Part shown: one piece after another, positions 1 to 8,954 of the stretch | How positions within the stretch are numbered: position 1 is the stretch's first letter | How the letters are laid out: each line of letters opens with the position of its first letter | The notes under the pieces: model-generated | The model's database searches: none | What the model saw: the letters and a program-made list of their open reading frames with translations, nothing else | Told to the model about the DNA's origin: nothing | Made by a program: the position numbers and the translations under genes | DNA from: Cellulomonas persica | GTDB lineage: Bacteria; Actinomycetota; Actinomycetes; Actinomycetales; Cellulomonadaceae | Assembly (NCBI RefSeq): GCF_007989825.1 | Contig: NZ_BJUA01000014.1 | Span: 1 to 64,000 of the forward strand | Length of the DNA stretch: 64,000 bases | Reading direction: 5' to 3'

Positions 1-58
1 GAGCCTCGTCGTGGCTCGTCGCCTTCGTGGCGACCGCCGTGGCACCGTGCGCGCTCAT
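1..58 (-). CDS. 5' end of an unidentified gene running off the left edge
   Basis: Reading leftwards from an ATG at 58 gives nineteen open codons (beginning MSAHGATAVATKA) with no stop before the window edge. An AGGGAG sequence lies about ten bases upstream as a possible ribosome-binding site, and a 22-bp perfect-arm palindrome (74-95) sits where a promoter would be. The palindrome type is typical of TetR-controlled efflux or regulator genes, but the visible protein is too short to identify a family. Confidence 0.4.
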   Translation of the reverse strand, partial: MSAHGATAVATKATSHDEA

Positions 59-73
59 GCGCCCAACTCCCTA

Positions 74-95
74 GTTTCGGTACAGACACCGAAAC
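74..95. promoter_or_regulatory. TetR-type operator palindrome
   Basis: GTTTCGGT and its exact complement ACCGAAAC are separated by ACAGAC, giving two perfect 8-bp arms around a 6-bp centre. The site lies between the clipped leftward gene and xthA. Length and architecture fit a TetR-family dimer-of-dimers or dimer operator. The clipped gene (start at 58) is the closest candidate target; xthA has its own -10 box further downstream at 157-162. Confidence 0.6.
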
Positions 96-168
96 CCTAC
101 ATGTCCGGTATCGGTGCGCACACGGGATCGGTGCGGGACCTGTGGACGGCCGCGGGTAACCTCCCGCC

Positions 169-960
169 ATGCGCGTCGCCACCTGGAACATCAACTCGAT
201 CCGTGCCCGTACCGAACGGGCGGTGGCGTTCCTGGAGCGGTCCGGCGTCGACGTGCTCGCGCTGCAGGAGACCAAGTGCAAGGACGAGCAGTTCCCGCAC
301 GAGGCGTTCGAGGCGCTCGGCTACGAGGTCGCGCACGTCGGCTACAGCCAGTGGAACGGTGTGGCCGTGGTGTCCCGCCTCGGGATCGACGACGTCGAGA
401 TCGGCTTCCCCGGCATGCCGACGTGGGGTGACCCGGCGGCCGCCGAGGCGCGCGCGATCGGCGTCACCGCGGGCGGCGTGCGCGTGTGGAGCCTGTACGT
501 GCCGAACGGCCGCGAGATCGACGACCCGCACTACGTCTACAAGCTCGACTGGCTCGCACGCCTGCGCGACGCCGCCGCCGGGTGGCTCGCCGACGACCCC
601 GCAGCCCAGGTCGCGCTCGTCGGCGACTGGAACATCGCCCCGCTCGACACCGACGTGTGGGACCCCGCGTGGTTCGCGGGCCGCACGCACGTCACGCCCG
701 CCGAGCGCGACGCGTTCACGGCCATCGCCGAGGTCGGCTACACCGAGGTCTCACGCGTGCACGTGCCCGCCGAGCACACCTACACGTACTGGGACTACCA
801 GCAGCTGCGCTTCCCCAAGAACAAGGGCATGCGCATCGACCTCACCTACGCCTCCCCCGCGCTCGCCGCGCGCGTCACGGGCGTGACGATCGAGCGCGAC
901 GAGCGCAAGGGCAAGCAGCCGTCCGACCACGTGCCCGTCGTGCTCGACCTCGCGGACTGA
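169..960 (+). CDS. xthA: Exodeoxyribonuclease III (AP endonuclease)
   Basis: This 263-residue protein is a full-length member of the exonuclease III/APE1 family, which cleaves abasic sites in DNA base-excision repair and removes 3' blocking groups. The N terminus opens directly with the family motif WNINSI (Asn7), followed by LQETK with the metal-binding Glu34, a GDWNIAP segment in the middle of the chain, and SDHVPV near the C terminus with the catalytic His254. The ATG at 169 is chosen because the conserved fold begins at residue 2. There is no Shine-Dalgarno; instead TAACCT (157-162) ends six bases before the ATG, which suggests a leaderless mRNA. It converges with the oxidoreductase gene only six bases beyond its stop. 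Confidence 0.93.
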   Translation: MRVATWNINSIRARTERAVAFLERSGVDVLALQETKCKDEQFPHEAFEALGYEVAHVGYSQWNGVAVVSRLGIDDVEIGFPGMPTWGDPAAAEARAIGVTAGGVRVWSLYVPNGREIDDPHYVYKLDWLARLRDAAAGWLADDPAAQVALVGDWNIAPLDTDVWDPAWFAGRTHVTPAERDAFTAIAEVGYTEVSRVHVPAEHTYTYWDYQQLRFPKNKGMRIDLTYASPALAARVTGVTIERDERKGKQPSDHVPVVLDLAD

Positions 961-966
961 CCCCGG

Positions 967-2010
967 TCACTCCCCCGGGTAGACCACCCCGAGGCGGCGA
1001 CGGATCTCGTCGGCCGTCTCCAGCACGGTGACCACCTCGTCCAGCGGGTGCAGCGGCGACTCGGTGAGCCCGGCGTCCACGTAGCGCGCGAGCGCTGCGG
1101 CCTGGAAGCACAGTCCGTCGAGGTCCTCGATGCGGTTGTCGTCCCACGTCGCGGTCTCGTCGCCCACGTGCAGGTGCACGCTCGTCGGGCCGCGGAACTG
1201 CGGACCCGTGGCGACCCAGCCCGCCTCACCGTGCACGCGCGCTGCGTCGTCCGCGGGCGTGAGCATCGAGGTGAACAGCTGTGCCTGCAGGCCCGGGTAC
1301 GCGACCTGGAACGCGACCTGCGCGTCGACGCCCGTCGGCGCGAGCGAGCCCATGACCTGCAGGTCCGTGGGCGCGGCCGGCAGACCGGTCGTCGTCGCGA
1401 CGAAGGAGGCGAACGACAGCGGGTAGATGCCGATGTCGAGCAGCACCCCGCCCGCGAGCGCCGGGTCCATGAGCCGGTGCGTGTCCGGCACGACCGTGCG
1501 CGTCGCGAACGAGCCGGTCACCCAGCGCGGCTGACCGATCGTGCCGCCCTCGAGCACCTGGCGCAGCACGTCGATGTGCGGCAGGTACCGCGTCCACATG
1601 GCCTCCATCGCGAAGACCCCCGCCGCGCGCGCCGCCTCGACGATCGCGCGCGCCTCGGCCGCGTTGCGCGCCATCGGCTTCTCGACGAGCACGTGCTTGC
1701 CCGCCGCGATCGCCGCGAGCGCCTGGTCCGGGTGGTGGCTGTGCGGGCTCGCGACGTAGACGACGTCGACCTCGGGATCGTTCACGAGCTCGTCGTACGA
1801 CGACAGCGCGCGCTCGACCCCGAACTCGTCGGCGAACGCCTGCGCGCGCGACGCGTCCCGGCTCGCGACCGCGACCACGCGCTGGTTCGTGTGCCGCTTC
1901 AGCGACCCGACGAAGTGCCCGGCGATCCACCCCGGCGCGAGCACCCCCCACCGCAGCACGGGCGCATCACGCGGGTCGGGAAACCGGGGCTCAGGCAGTC
2001 GCAACGTCAC
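967..2010 (-). CDS. Gfo/Idh/MocA family NAD(P)-dependent oxidoreductase
   Basis: About 347 residues with an N-terminal Rossmann fold (RWGVLAPGWIA, a variant of the usual glycine-rich loop), the ASPHSHH segment, the family EKP motif (LVEKPMARN) that contributes the catalytic lysine, and a C-terminal GFO_IDH_MocA_C-type beta sheet. Such enzymes oxidise or reduce sugars, inositols or dihydrodiols; the substrate cannot be read from sequence. I start at GTG 2010 because the conserved domain begins shortly after it and a GAGAGT hexamer lies six bases upstream, as in many other leaderless genes here. An upstream extension to 2067 is open but shows no conserved character. Confidence 0.85.
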   Translation of the reverse strand: MTLRLPEPRFPDPRDAPVLRWGVLAPGWIAGHFVGSLKRHTNQRVVAVASRDASRAQAFADEFGVERALSSYDELVNDPEVDVVYVASPHSHHPDQALAAIAAGKHVLVEKPMARNAAEARAIVEAARAAGVFAMEAMWTRYLPHIDVLRQVLEGGTIGQPRWVTGSFATRTVVPDTHRLMDPALAGGVLLDIGIYPLSFASFVATTTGLPAAPTDLQVMGSLAPTGVDAQVAFQVAYPGLQAQLFTSMLTPADDAARVHGEAGWVATGPQFRGPTSVHLHVGDETATWDDNRIEDLDGLCFQAAALARYVDAGLTESPLHPLDEVVTVLETADEIRRRLGVVYPGE

Positions 2011-2072
2011 GCCCACACTCTCGCACGCGCCCAGGTCAACCCCCTGATCCGACCCTCGGACGGGCACAGATG

Positions 2073-2111
2073 CGCCACGGCACCGAGGACCGAACCCTCG
2101 GTGCCGTGGCG
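2073..2111 (-). terminator. Hairpin terminator downstream of clpB
   Basis: A 16-bp perfect stem (CGCCACGGCACCGAGG and its complement) around a 7-base loop lies immediately after the clpB stop codon. There is no U-tract, as is common for actinobacterial terminators. It separates clpB from the upstream region of the Gfo/Idh/MocA gene. Confidence 0.75.
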
Positions 2112-2122
2112 AGCCGGCGCGG

Positions 2123-4711
2123 TCAGGCGCCCGTGATGGTCAGGCCCGTCTCTCCGCGGTCGACGACGACCGTCTGGCCGTCGTGGATCTGGCCGGACAG
2201 CAGGGCGCGGGCCAGGTTGTCGCCGATCTCGCGCTGGACGAGACGGCGCAGCGGGCGGGCGCCGTACGCCGGGTCGTAGCCCTCGATCGCGAGCCACTCG
2301 CGGGCGGCCGGGCTGACCTCGAGCGTGAGGCGGCGGTCCTGCAGCCGCTTGGCGAGCAGCTCGACCTGCAGGTCGACGATGTAGCCGATCTGCTCGAGCG
2401 AGAGCGGGTCGAACAGCACCACGTCGTCGAGCCGGTTGAGGAACTCGGGCTTGAACGACGAGCGCACCGCACCCATCACGGCCTCGCGCTTCTCGGTCTC
2501 GGACAGCATCGGGTCGACGAGGAACTGCGAGCCGAGGTTCGACGTGAGGATGAGGATCACGTTGCGGAAGTCGACCGTGCGTCCCTGGCCGTCGGTCAGG
2601 CGCCCGTCGTCGAGCACCTGCAGCAGCACGTCGAACACCTCGGGGTGGGCCTTCTCGACCTCGTCGAGCAGGACCACGGAGTACGGGCGTCGCCGCACGG
2701 CCTCGGTGAGCTGGCCGCCCTCCTCGTAGCCGACGTACCCGGGAGGGGCGCCGACGAGCCGCGCGACCGAGTGCTTCTCGGCGTACTCCGACATGTCGAT
2801 CCGGACCATCGCGCGCTCGTCGTCGAACAGGAAGTCCGCGAGCGCCTTCGCGAGCTCGGTCTTGCCGACGCCCGTGGGGCCGAGGAAGAGGAACGAGCCG
2901 GTGGGACGGTCCGGGTCGGAGATGCCCGCGCGGGCGCGCCGGACGGCGTCGGAGACCGCAGCGACGGCCTTCGTCTGGCCGATCAGGCGCTCACCGAGCA
3001 CCTCCTCCATGCGCAGGAGCTTGGCGGTCTCCCCCTCGAGCATGCGGCCGGCGGGGATGCCGGTCCACGCCGAGACGACCTCGGCGATCTCGTCGGGCCC
3101 GACCTTCTCGGCGATCATCGGCGGGCCGTCGACGACGTCCTGCTCGCTCTCGCTGGCCTCGGCGTCGGCGATCTGCCGCTCGAGCGTGGGGATCTCGCCG
3201 TACAGGATGCGCGCGGCCTTCTCGAGCTCGCCCTCGCGCTGCAGCCGCTCGGCGTCGGAGCGCAGCGCGTCGAGGCGGGCCTTGAGGTCACCGACGAGGT
3301 TGTGGCCGGCCTTCTCCTTCTCCCACCGGGCGTTGAGCGCCGCGAGCTCCTCGCGACGGTCCGCGAGGTCCTTGCGCAGCCGCTCGAGCCGGTCGAGCGA
3401 GGCGGGGTCGTCCGACTCGGACAGGACGACCTCCTCCATCTCGAGGCGCGTCACGGCACGCTGCAGCTCGTCGATCTCGATGGGCGACGAGTCGAGCTCC
3501 ATGCGCAGGCGCGAGGCGGCCTCGTCGACGAGGTCGATCGCCTTGTCGGGGAGCTGGCGCCCGGTGATGTACCGGTCGGACAGCGCGGCTGCGGCCACCA
3601 GGGCTGCGTCCGAGATCGTCACCTTGTGGTGCGCCTCGTACCGCTCCTTGAGGCCGCGCAGGATCGCGACGGTGTCCTCGACCGACGGCTCACCGACGTA
3701 GACCTGCTGGAACCGCCGCTCGAGCGCGGGGTCCTTCTCGATGTGCTCGCGGTACTCGTCGAGCGTGGTCGCGCCGACGAGGCGCAGCTCGCCGCGCGCA
3801 AGCATCGGCTTGAGCATGTTGCCCGCGTCCATCGCGCCCTCGCCGCCGGCACCCGCGCCGACGACCGTGTGGAGCTCGTCGATGAACGTGACGACCTCAC
3901 CGTCGGAGGCGGTGATCTCCTCGAGGACGGCCTTGAACCGCTCCTCGAACTCACCGCGGTACTTGGCGCCCGCGACCATCGACGCGAGGTCGAGCGCGAC
4001 GAGCTTCTTGCCGCGCAGCGACTGCGGCACGTCGCCGGCGACGATCCGCTGGGCGAGCCCCTCGACGACGGCGGTCTTGCCGACACCGGGCTCGCCGATG
4101 AGCACGGGGTTGTTCTTGGTGCGGCGCGAGAGGACCTGCACGACGCGGCGGATCTCGGCGTCGCGCCCGATCACGGGGTCGAGCTTGCCCTCGGCGGCAC
4201 GCTGCGTGAGGTCGAGGCCGTACTTCTCGAGCGCCTTGTAGGTGCCCTCGGGGTTCGCCGACGTCACGCGGCCGTTGCCGCGCACGCTCGGCAGCGCCGC
4301 GAGCAGCGCGTCGCGCGAGGCCCCCGCGGCGCGCAGCGCGTCCGCGACACCGGACTGACCCGCCGCGAGGCCGATCAGCAGGTGCTCGGTGGAGACGTAG
4401 TCGTCGCCCAGCGTGCGCGCCTCGTCGTTCGCGGCGAGCAGCGCGGCGGTCGTCTGGCGCGACGCCGGTGGCTGGCTCACGGTCGAGCCCGACGACGACG
4501 GCAGGTTGACCAGGATGCCGCGCACCGCCCGGCCCAGCGCCGCCCGGTCGGCGCCCACGGCGTCGAGCAGGCCGTTGGCGACGCCGCCCTCCTGCTGGAG
4601 CAGGGCGTCCAGGATGTGCGCCGGCTCGAGCTGGGGGTTGCCGGCGGCGCTCGCGGACTGGAAGGCGCTCCCGAGAGCCTCCTGCGAGCGGGTGGTGAAC
4701 TTCGCGTCCAC
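2123..4711 (-). CDS. clpB: ATP-dependent disaggregase ClpB
   Basis: This 862-residue Hsp100 chaperone threads aggregated proteins through its hexameric ring, working with DnaK. The order is a Clp N-domain pair (residues 1-150), a first AAA+ module with Walker A GEPGVGKT near 206-213, the coiled-coil middle domain that distinguishes ClpB from ClpA/ClpC, and a second AAA+ module with GPTGVGKT near residue 600, followed by a C-terminal D2-small domain. The start is GTG 4711: AAGGAGGTCA sits just before it and the protein then begins [13 protein letters not shown], the usual N terminus; a longer ATG frame to 4741 would swallow the ribosome-binding site. A HAIR-like palindrome 70 bp upstream indicates HspR repression. 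Confidence 0.96.
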   Translation of the reverse strand: MDAKFTTRSQEALGSAFQSASAAGNPQLEPAHILDALLQQEGGVANGLLDAVGADRAALGRAVRGILVNLPSSSGSTVSQPPASRQTTAALLAANDEARTLGDDYVSTEHLLIGLAAGQSGVADALRAAGASRDALLAALPSVRGNGRVTSANPEGTYKALEKYGLDLTQRAAEGKLDPVIGRDAEIRRVVQVLSRRTKNNPVLIGEPGVGKTAVVEGLAQRIVAGDVPQSLRGKKLVALDLASMVAGAKYRGEFEERFKAVLEEITASDGEVVTFIDELHTVVGAGAGGEGAMDAGNMLKPMLARGELRLVGATTLDEYREHIEKDPALERRFQQVYVGEPSVEDTVAILRGLKERYEAHHKVTISDAALVAAAALSDRYITGRQLPDKAIDLVDEAASRLRMELDSSPIEIDELQRAVTRLEMEEVVLSESDDPASLDRLERLRKDLADRREELAALNARWEKEKAGHNLVGDLKARLDALRSDAERLQREGELEKAARILYGEIPTLERQIADAEASESEQDVVDGPPMIAEKVGPDEIAEVVSAWTGIPAGRMLEGETAKLLRMEEVLGERLIGQTKAVAAVSDAVRRARAGISDPDRPTGSFLFLGPTGVGKTELAKALADFLFDDERAMVRIDMSEYAEKHSVARLVGAPPGYVGYEEGGQLTEAVRRRPYSVVLLDEVEKAHPEVFDVLLQVLDDGRLTDGQGRTVDFRNVILILTSNLGSQFLVDPMLSETEKREAVMGAVRSSFKPEFLNRLDDVVLFDPLSLEQIGYIVDLQVELLAKRLQDRRLTLEVSPAAREWLAIEGYDPAYGARPLRRLVQREIGDNLARALLSGQIHDGQTVVVDRGETGLTITGA

Positions 4712-5062
4712 GTGACCTCCTTGTGCGAACGACTCGCGCATCGACGATTCTGCAGTGCTGCTCGTCTCAACGCGACAAAGTTGAGTCTATTCCGCTCAAC
4801 TTCATCCGGCCCGCGCTCCCACCGTGCCACCGTCGCGCCGCCGGCGCGCCCCGGGCGGCGGTCGCGCCGACCCGCACGAGCCTCCTGCACCCCGCCCCGA
4901 GCCGACCAGCGCCGCGTGCGAATCGATTTTCTTCATCGAAGGAGAGCCGATCCGCTCGACACCCGGCGGCGCTCTCGCGACCGTGGAGGCGCGCAGCCCA
5001 TGTCGGCGTGCAGAGCCGCCGCCGACGCTGCACGCGGACCCCACCACCTGGGAGGTTGCACC
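4712..5062. other. Intergenic region between clpB and the cellulose-binding esterase
   Basis: This 351-bp gap carries the clpB control region (HAIR-like element at 4780-4800) and the promoter region of the esterase. A locally A+T-richer patch near 4920-4945 contains TCGAT-N7-ATCGA, a possible operator. A GGAGG with an in-frame ATG at 5000 would add 21 residues to the esterase but breaks the signal peptide logic. I see no RNA gene or convincing extra ORF. Confidence 0.6.
4780..4800. promoter_or_regulatory. HAIR-like HspR operator of clpB
   Basis: GTTGAGT-N7-GCTCAAC matches the known HspR-associated inverted repeat (CTTGAGT-N7-ACTCAAG) in arm length, spacing and core TTGAG/CTCAA, with two substitutions. 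A third half-site in opposite orientation (CTCAAC, 4766-4771) lies closer to the gene. Location about 70 bp upstream of the clpB start fits repression of clpB by HspR, as known in Streptomyces and Mycobacterium; hspR itself is not in the window. Confidence 0.8.
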
Positions 5063-6322
5063 ATGAGACGACCCGTACGGGCGCTGCGAGCGGCCGCCGG
5101 CGCGATCGGCGCCGCGCTCGCCGCGGCCCTGCTCGTGACGACCTTGACCGCCGCTCCGGCCTCGGCCGCGGCGGGCGGCTCCGGCCCGTACCCGGCGGAC
5201 TACGAGACGTCGAGCTCGCTGCCCAACCACACGATCTACCGGCCGTTGAACCTGCCGTCGGCGAAGCTGCCGGTCTTCGTGTGGGGCAACGGCGCGTGCT
5301 CCGCCAACGGCACGTCCGCCTACAACTTCCTGCGCGAGATCGCCTCGCACGGCTTCCTCGCGATCTCCACCGGCAGGCCGAACGGCTCGGGCTCGACGAA
5401 CTCGGCGATGCTCACGCAGGCCATCGACTGGGCCGTCGCCGAGAACTCGCGCAGCGGCAGCCCGCTGCGCGACCGGATCGACACGAGCAAGATCGCCGTG
5501 GCGGGCTTCTCGTGCGGCGGCCTGGAGGCCTACGCGGTGTCCGGCGACGCGCGTGTGTCGACGACGATGATCTTCAGCAGCGGGCTGCTCAACGACGGCG
5601 ACGACTACCAGCTGCGCCGGCTCGACCACCCGATCGCGTACATCATCGGCGGCCCGAGCGACATCGCCTACCCGAACGCGATCGACGACTGGGGCAAGCT
5701 GCCCTCCGGGCTGCCGGCGTTCATGGGCAACCTCAACGTCGGCCACGGCGGCACGTACGACCAGCAGAACGGCGGCGAGTTCGGCCGCGCGGCCGTGCTG
5801 TGGCTCAAGTGGCAGCTCAAGGGCGACGTCAGCGCGGGCCGCGTGTTCGTCGACCAGGGCTGCGGGCTGTGCGCGAACGGCGCCCAGTGGTCGGTCCAGC
5901 GCAAGAACCTGTCCATCGTCGACCCGACGCCGACGCCCACCCCGACGCCGACCCCCACTCCGACTCCGACGCCCACCCCGACGCCCACCCCGACGCCGAC
6001 CGCCACGCCGAGCGACCCGCCCCCGACGGGCGGCGGCTGCACCGCGACCTACGCGGTGGCCAACCAGTGGCCCGGAGGCTTCGTCGCGCAGGTGGACGTC
6101 AAGGCCGGCCAGTCGCTGACCGGCTGGGTCGTGCAGGTCACGCTCGCGAACGGCGCGACCGCGAGCAACACGTGGAACGGTGTGCAGTCCGGCCCGGGCG
6201 GGTCTCCGACCATCACCAACGCACCGTGGAACGGCACGCTCGGTGCGGGGCAGAGCGCGACCTTCGGGTTCCAGGGCGTCGGCGACGGCGCCGGCGCGAC
6301 GGTCACCTGCCGGGCGGCCTGA
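5063..6322 (+). CDS. Secreted alpha/beta-hydrolase (esterase-like) with C-terminal CBM2
   Basis: A 419-residue exported enzyme. Residues 1-35 form a Sec signal peptide (Arg-rich start, Ala/Leu core, ending APASAAA). An alpha/beta-hydrolase domain follows with WGNGACSANGTS and a nucleophile elbow GFSCGG; similar domains occur in PHB-depolymerase/acetylxylan-esterase-like and fungal secreted hydrolases. A long Pro-Thr linker (5924-6003) joins it to a family 2 cellulose-binding module bounded by a Cys pair (GCTATY and VTCRAA) with surface Trp residues in NQWPGG, LTGWVV and NTWNG. The ATG at 5063 has GGGAGG seven bases upstream and starts the signal peptide exactly. Likely an esterase acting on plant-wall polymers; the substrate is inferred from the CBM only. 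Confidence 0.88.
   Translation: MRRPVRALRAAAGAIGAALAAALLVTTLTAAPASAAAGGSGPYPADYETSSSLPNHTIYRPLNLPSAKLPVFVWGNGACSANGTSAYNFLREIASHGFLAISTGRPNGSGSTNSAMLTQAIDWAVAENSRSGSPLRDRIDTSKIAVAGFSCGGLEAYAVSGDARVSTTMIFSSGLLNDGDDYQLRRLDHPIAYIIGGPSDIAYPNAIDDWGKLPSGLPAFMGNLNVGHGGTYDQQNGGEFGRAAVLWLKWQLKGDVSAGRVFVDQGCGLCANGAQWSVQRKNLSIVDPTPTPTPTPTPTPTPTPTPTPTPTPTATPSDPPPTGGGCTATYAVANQWPGGFVAQVDVKAGQSLTGWVVQVTLANGATASNTWNGVQSGPGGSPTITNAPWNGTLGAGQSATFGFQGVGDGAGATVTCRAA
5924..6003 (+). repeat. Pro-Thr linker repeat
   Basis: A run of alternating proline and threonine codons (mainly ccg/ccc with acg/acc) encodes the flexible, probably glycosylated linker between the catalytic domain and the CBM2. Linkers of this kind are a hallmark of Cellulomonas glycosidases. 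The repeat is prone to length variation between strains. Confidence 0.9.
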
Positions 6323-6394
6323 GACGTCGTCCGGGAGGCGGCGCTGCGCCGCTCGCGCGGAACCGGCGCAGCGCACCGCACCCGGACGGTGAAA

Positions 6395-6435
6395 GACGAC
6401 GAGCCGTCCCACAGGGGGTAGGACGCCTCGTCGTC
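6395..6435 (+). terminator. Hairpin terminator of the esterase gene
   Basis: GACGACGAGCCGTCC and its near-complement GGACGCCTCGTCGTC form a 15-bp stem with one mismatch around an 11-base loop, about 70 bp after the esterase stop. It is followed almost at once by a second, stronger hairpin. Confidence 0.65.
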
Positions 6436-6443
6436 GTGCCGGT

Positions 6444-6489
6444 GGCAGACGGGTGGGGCGGGTACGTCCACCCGCCCCACCCGTCTGCC
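6444..6489. terminator. Bidirectional 20-bp-stem terminator between convergent genes
   Basis: A perfect 20-bp stem (left arm 6444-6463, right arm 6470-6489) closes a 6-base loop between the esterase and the convergent hydrolase gene, whose stop is at 6501. The arms are rich in G and C and lack a U-tract. Confidence 0.85.
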
Positions 6490-6500
6490 AACCGGCGTCG

Positions 6501-7388
<888 letters not shown>

Positions 7389-7396
7389 CTACAGTA

Positions 7397-7412
7397 GAGA
7401 ACGATCGTTCTC
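7397..7412. promoter_or_regulatory. TetR operator copy 2
   Basis: GAGAACGATCGTTCTC is a perfect 16-bp palindrome centred 36 bp from copy 1. It overlaps a TACAGT sequence (7390-7395) that could be the -10 box of the tetR gene, so binding here would give autorepression. Confidence 0.8.
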
Positions 7413-7466
7413 ACCGCAAGACCTGAGGGCGAACTGCTCTGGATCCGGACAAGAAGGGCATCGATC

Positions 7467-8051
7467 ATGACGAGCACGGCAGCCGAGCCGGCGGCCCTCG
7501 AGCCACGCGAGCGGGTCGTCACCGCCGCGGCCGAGCTGTTCTACGCGCGCGGCATCCAGGCGGTGGGCATGGACGAGGTGCGCGGCGCCGCGGGTGTCTC
7601 GCTCAAGCGCCTCTACGCCGAGTTCCCCGGCAAGGAGCAGCTCGTGCTCGCCGTCCTCGACTGGCGTCGCGAGCAGTGGGAGACCGGGCTCGCCCGGGCG
7701 GTCGAGCAGGCCGACGAGCCGCGCGCCCGGCTGCTCGCGGTGTTCGACTTCCTCGAGGACTGGTTCGCCGACGACTCGTTCCGCGGCTGCGGCTTCATCA
7801 ACGCCTTCGGCGAGCTCGGCGCCACGTCACCGTCCGTCGCCGCCGCGACGCGCGCGCACAAGCAGGCCTTCCAGGACTACGTCGCCCGCCTCGCCCGGGA
7901 CGCCGGCGCCGACGAGACGCTCGGTGCGCAGCTCGCCCTCCTCGCCGAGGGCGCCCAGACGACCGCGGCGATCGCGGGCTGCGGCGACTCCGCCGAGGTC
8001 GCCCACCGCGCCGCGGAGGTCCTCATCGACGCGGCCCTGGCCCAGCGCTGA
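7467..8051 (+). CDS. TetR/AcrR family transcriptional regulator
   Basis: A 194-residue regulator with an N-terminal TetR helix-turn-helix (RVVTAAAELFYARGIQAVGM followed by the recognition segment AAGVSLKRLYAEFPGKEQLV) and a helical ligand-binding domain containing RGCGFINAFGE, typical of the AcrR/TetR C-terminal subfamily that pairs with oxidoreductases or hydrolases. The start ATG 7467 follows AAGAAGGG. It is divergent from the hydrolase; the two GAGAACG palindromes between them suggest it represses both genes and is released by a ligand that may be a hydrolase substrate. Confidence 0.9.
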   Translation: MTSTAAEPAALEPRERVVTAAAELFYARGIQAVGMDEVRGAAGVSLKRLYAEFPGKEQLVLAVLDWRREQWETGLARAVEQADEPRARLLAVFDFLEDWFADDSFRGCGFINAFGELGATSPSVAAATRAHKQAFQDYVARLARDAGADETLGAQLALLAEGAQTTAAIAGCGDSAEVAHRAAEVLIDAALAQR

Positions 8052-8143
8052 CGCCGAGTCGTCGCCCACACGACGCCTGACCGTCGTCGGCCGGTCACCT
8101 CACGCCCGTAGCGTCGCGAGCACCAGACGACGAAAGGGCGACG

Positions 8144-8797
8144 ATGACCCTCACTCTCACGCTCGTGCGGCACGGGCGGACCCACTTCAACGCGCGCCGC
8201 GTCCTGCAGGGCCGCTGCGACTCCCCGCTCACGCGCGACGGCCGCGCGGGCGTCCGCACCACGGCGCGGCACCTCGCGACCACGCCGTTCACCGCGGCAT
8301 GGTCGTCGCCCTCCGGGCGGGCGGTCAGCACGGCGGTCGAGCTCCTGCGGCACCACGAGGACGTCCGGCTGCGCACCGACGCCGACCTACGCGAGTACCA
8401 CTTCGGGAGCTTCGAGCGGCGGCCCGAGGAGAGCCTCGACGCGGTGGTGGCGTGGCCGGTGCTCGTCGCCGGCGTGCTCGACGGGACGCATCCCGGGCTG
8501 CCGGGCGGCGAGCACGCGCGGGACTTCATGGCACGCACGACGAGCGTGTTCGCACGGATCGTCGAGCGGCACCTCGGCACGGACGAGCACGTGCTCGTCG
8601 TCGGCCACGGCCTGGCCCTGGGCGCGTACCTGGCGACGCTCGAGCCGATCGGCCTCGTCGCCCTGCCGAACGCCTCGGTCACCACGGTCGAGGTCGACGA
8701 GACCCGCGCGGTGCGCATCACGACTCTCGCGCACGACGTCGCCGGCCAGGGCCTGCTCGCTGCCCGCCCGGCCCACGCGCTGACGCCGGTCGCGTAG
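8144..8797 (+). CDS. Histidine phosphatase superfamily protein
   Basis: A 217-residue phosphoglycerate-mutase-like phosphatase. The catalytic motif LVRHGRTHFNARRVLQG occurs at the N terminus, SSPSGRAVST contributes the second arginine, an acidic EYHFGSFE segment follows, and the second catalytic histidine lies in VVGHGLALG near residue 158. Family members dephosphorylate phosphosugars, phosphoserine or cobalamin intermediates; no neighbour narrows the substrate. AAAGGG lies before the ATG. It ends in a strong hairpin at 8803-8836. Confidence 0.88.
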   Translation: MTLTLTLVRHGRTHFNARRVLQGRCDSPLTRDGRAGVRTTARHLATTPFTAAWSSPSGRAVSTAVELLRHHEDVRLRTDADLREYHFGSFERRPEESLDAVVAWPVLVAGVLDGTHPGLPGGEHARDFMARTTSVFARIVERHLGTDEHVLVVGHGLALGAYLATLEPIGLVALPNASVTTVEVDETRAVRITTLAHDVAGQGLLAARPAHALTPVA

Positions 8798-8802
8798 CAG
8801 GA

Positions 8803-8836
8803 CCGCTCCGGCTCGCCCGCACGCGAGCCGGAGCGG
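8803..8836 (+). terminator. Hairpin terminator after the histidine phosphatase
   Basis: CCGCTCCGGCTCGC pairs perfectly with GCGAGCCGGAGCGG over 14 bp around a 6-base loop, beginning six bases after the stop codon. Confidence 0.8.
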
Positions 8837-8873
8837 GTGGGGTTGCGCTCGCTCAGCGAGCGGAAGTCCACCC
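8835..8873. repeat. Dispersed palindrome family 1, copy 1
   Basis: GGGTGG-N5-CGCTCGCT-C-AGCGAGCG-N5-CCACCC: two nested arm pairs separated by symmetrical 5-base internal loops. The same plan recurs at 22898-22936, and a half-degraded copy follows 51 bp downstream. Each would fold into a hairpin with an internal bubble. Confidence 0.75.
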
Positions 8874-8885
8874 GTCGGCGGCGAG

Positions 8886-8924
8886 AGGTGGGGCGGCGCT
8901 CGCTCAGCGAGCGGAAGTGCGACC
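8886..8924. repeat. Dispersed palindrome family 1, copy 2 (degenerate outer arm)
   Basis: It shares a 23-bp identical core with copy 1, exactly 51 bp away, including the GAAGT flank, but the right outer arm reads GCGACC instead of CCACCC. It lies just upstream of the hydrolase at 8955. Confidence 0.7.
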
Positions 8925-8954
8925 GATCGCGGCACGAGGTGCGACGATGCCCGC

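Noticed and set aside
5000-5062. Upstream in-frame ATG for the esterase (adds 21 residues)
   Set aside because: The extension lacks signal-peptide character and places the Arg-rich n-region and hydrophobic core too far inside; ATG 5063 has a better ribosome-binding site.
2183-6322. Very long open frame antisense to clpB continuing into the esterase gene
   Set aside because: The antisense part has no conserved sequence and arises from GC-rich codon bias; only the portion from 5063 is a real protein.
8835-8924. Tandem palindromes as a possible CRISPR remnant or small ORF
   Set aside because: Only two units with a 51-bp period, flanked by no leader, and a structurally matching copy exists alone at 22.9 kb; a dispersed palindrome explains it better.
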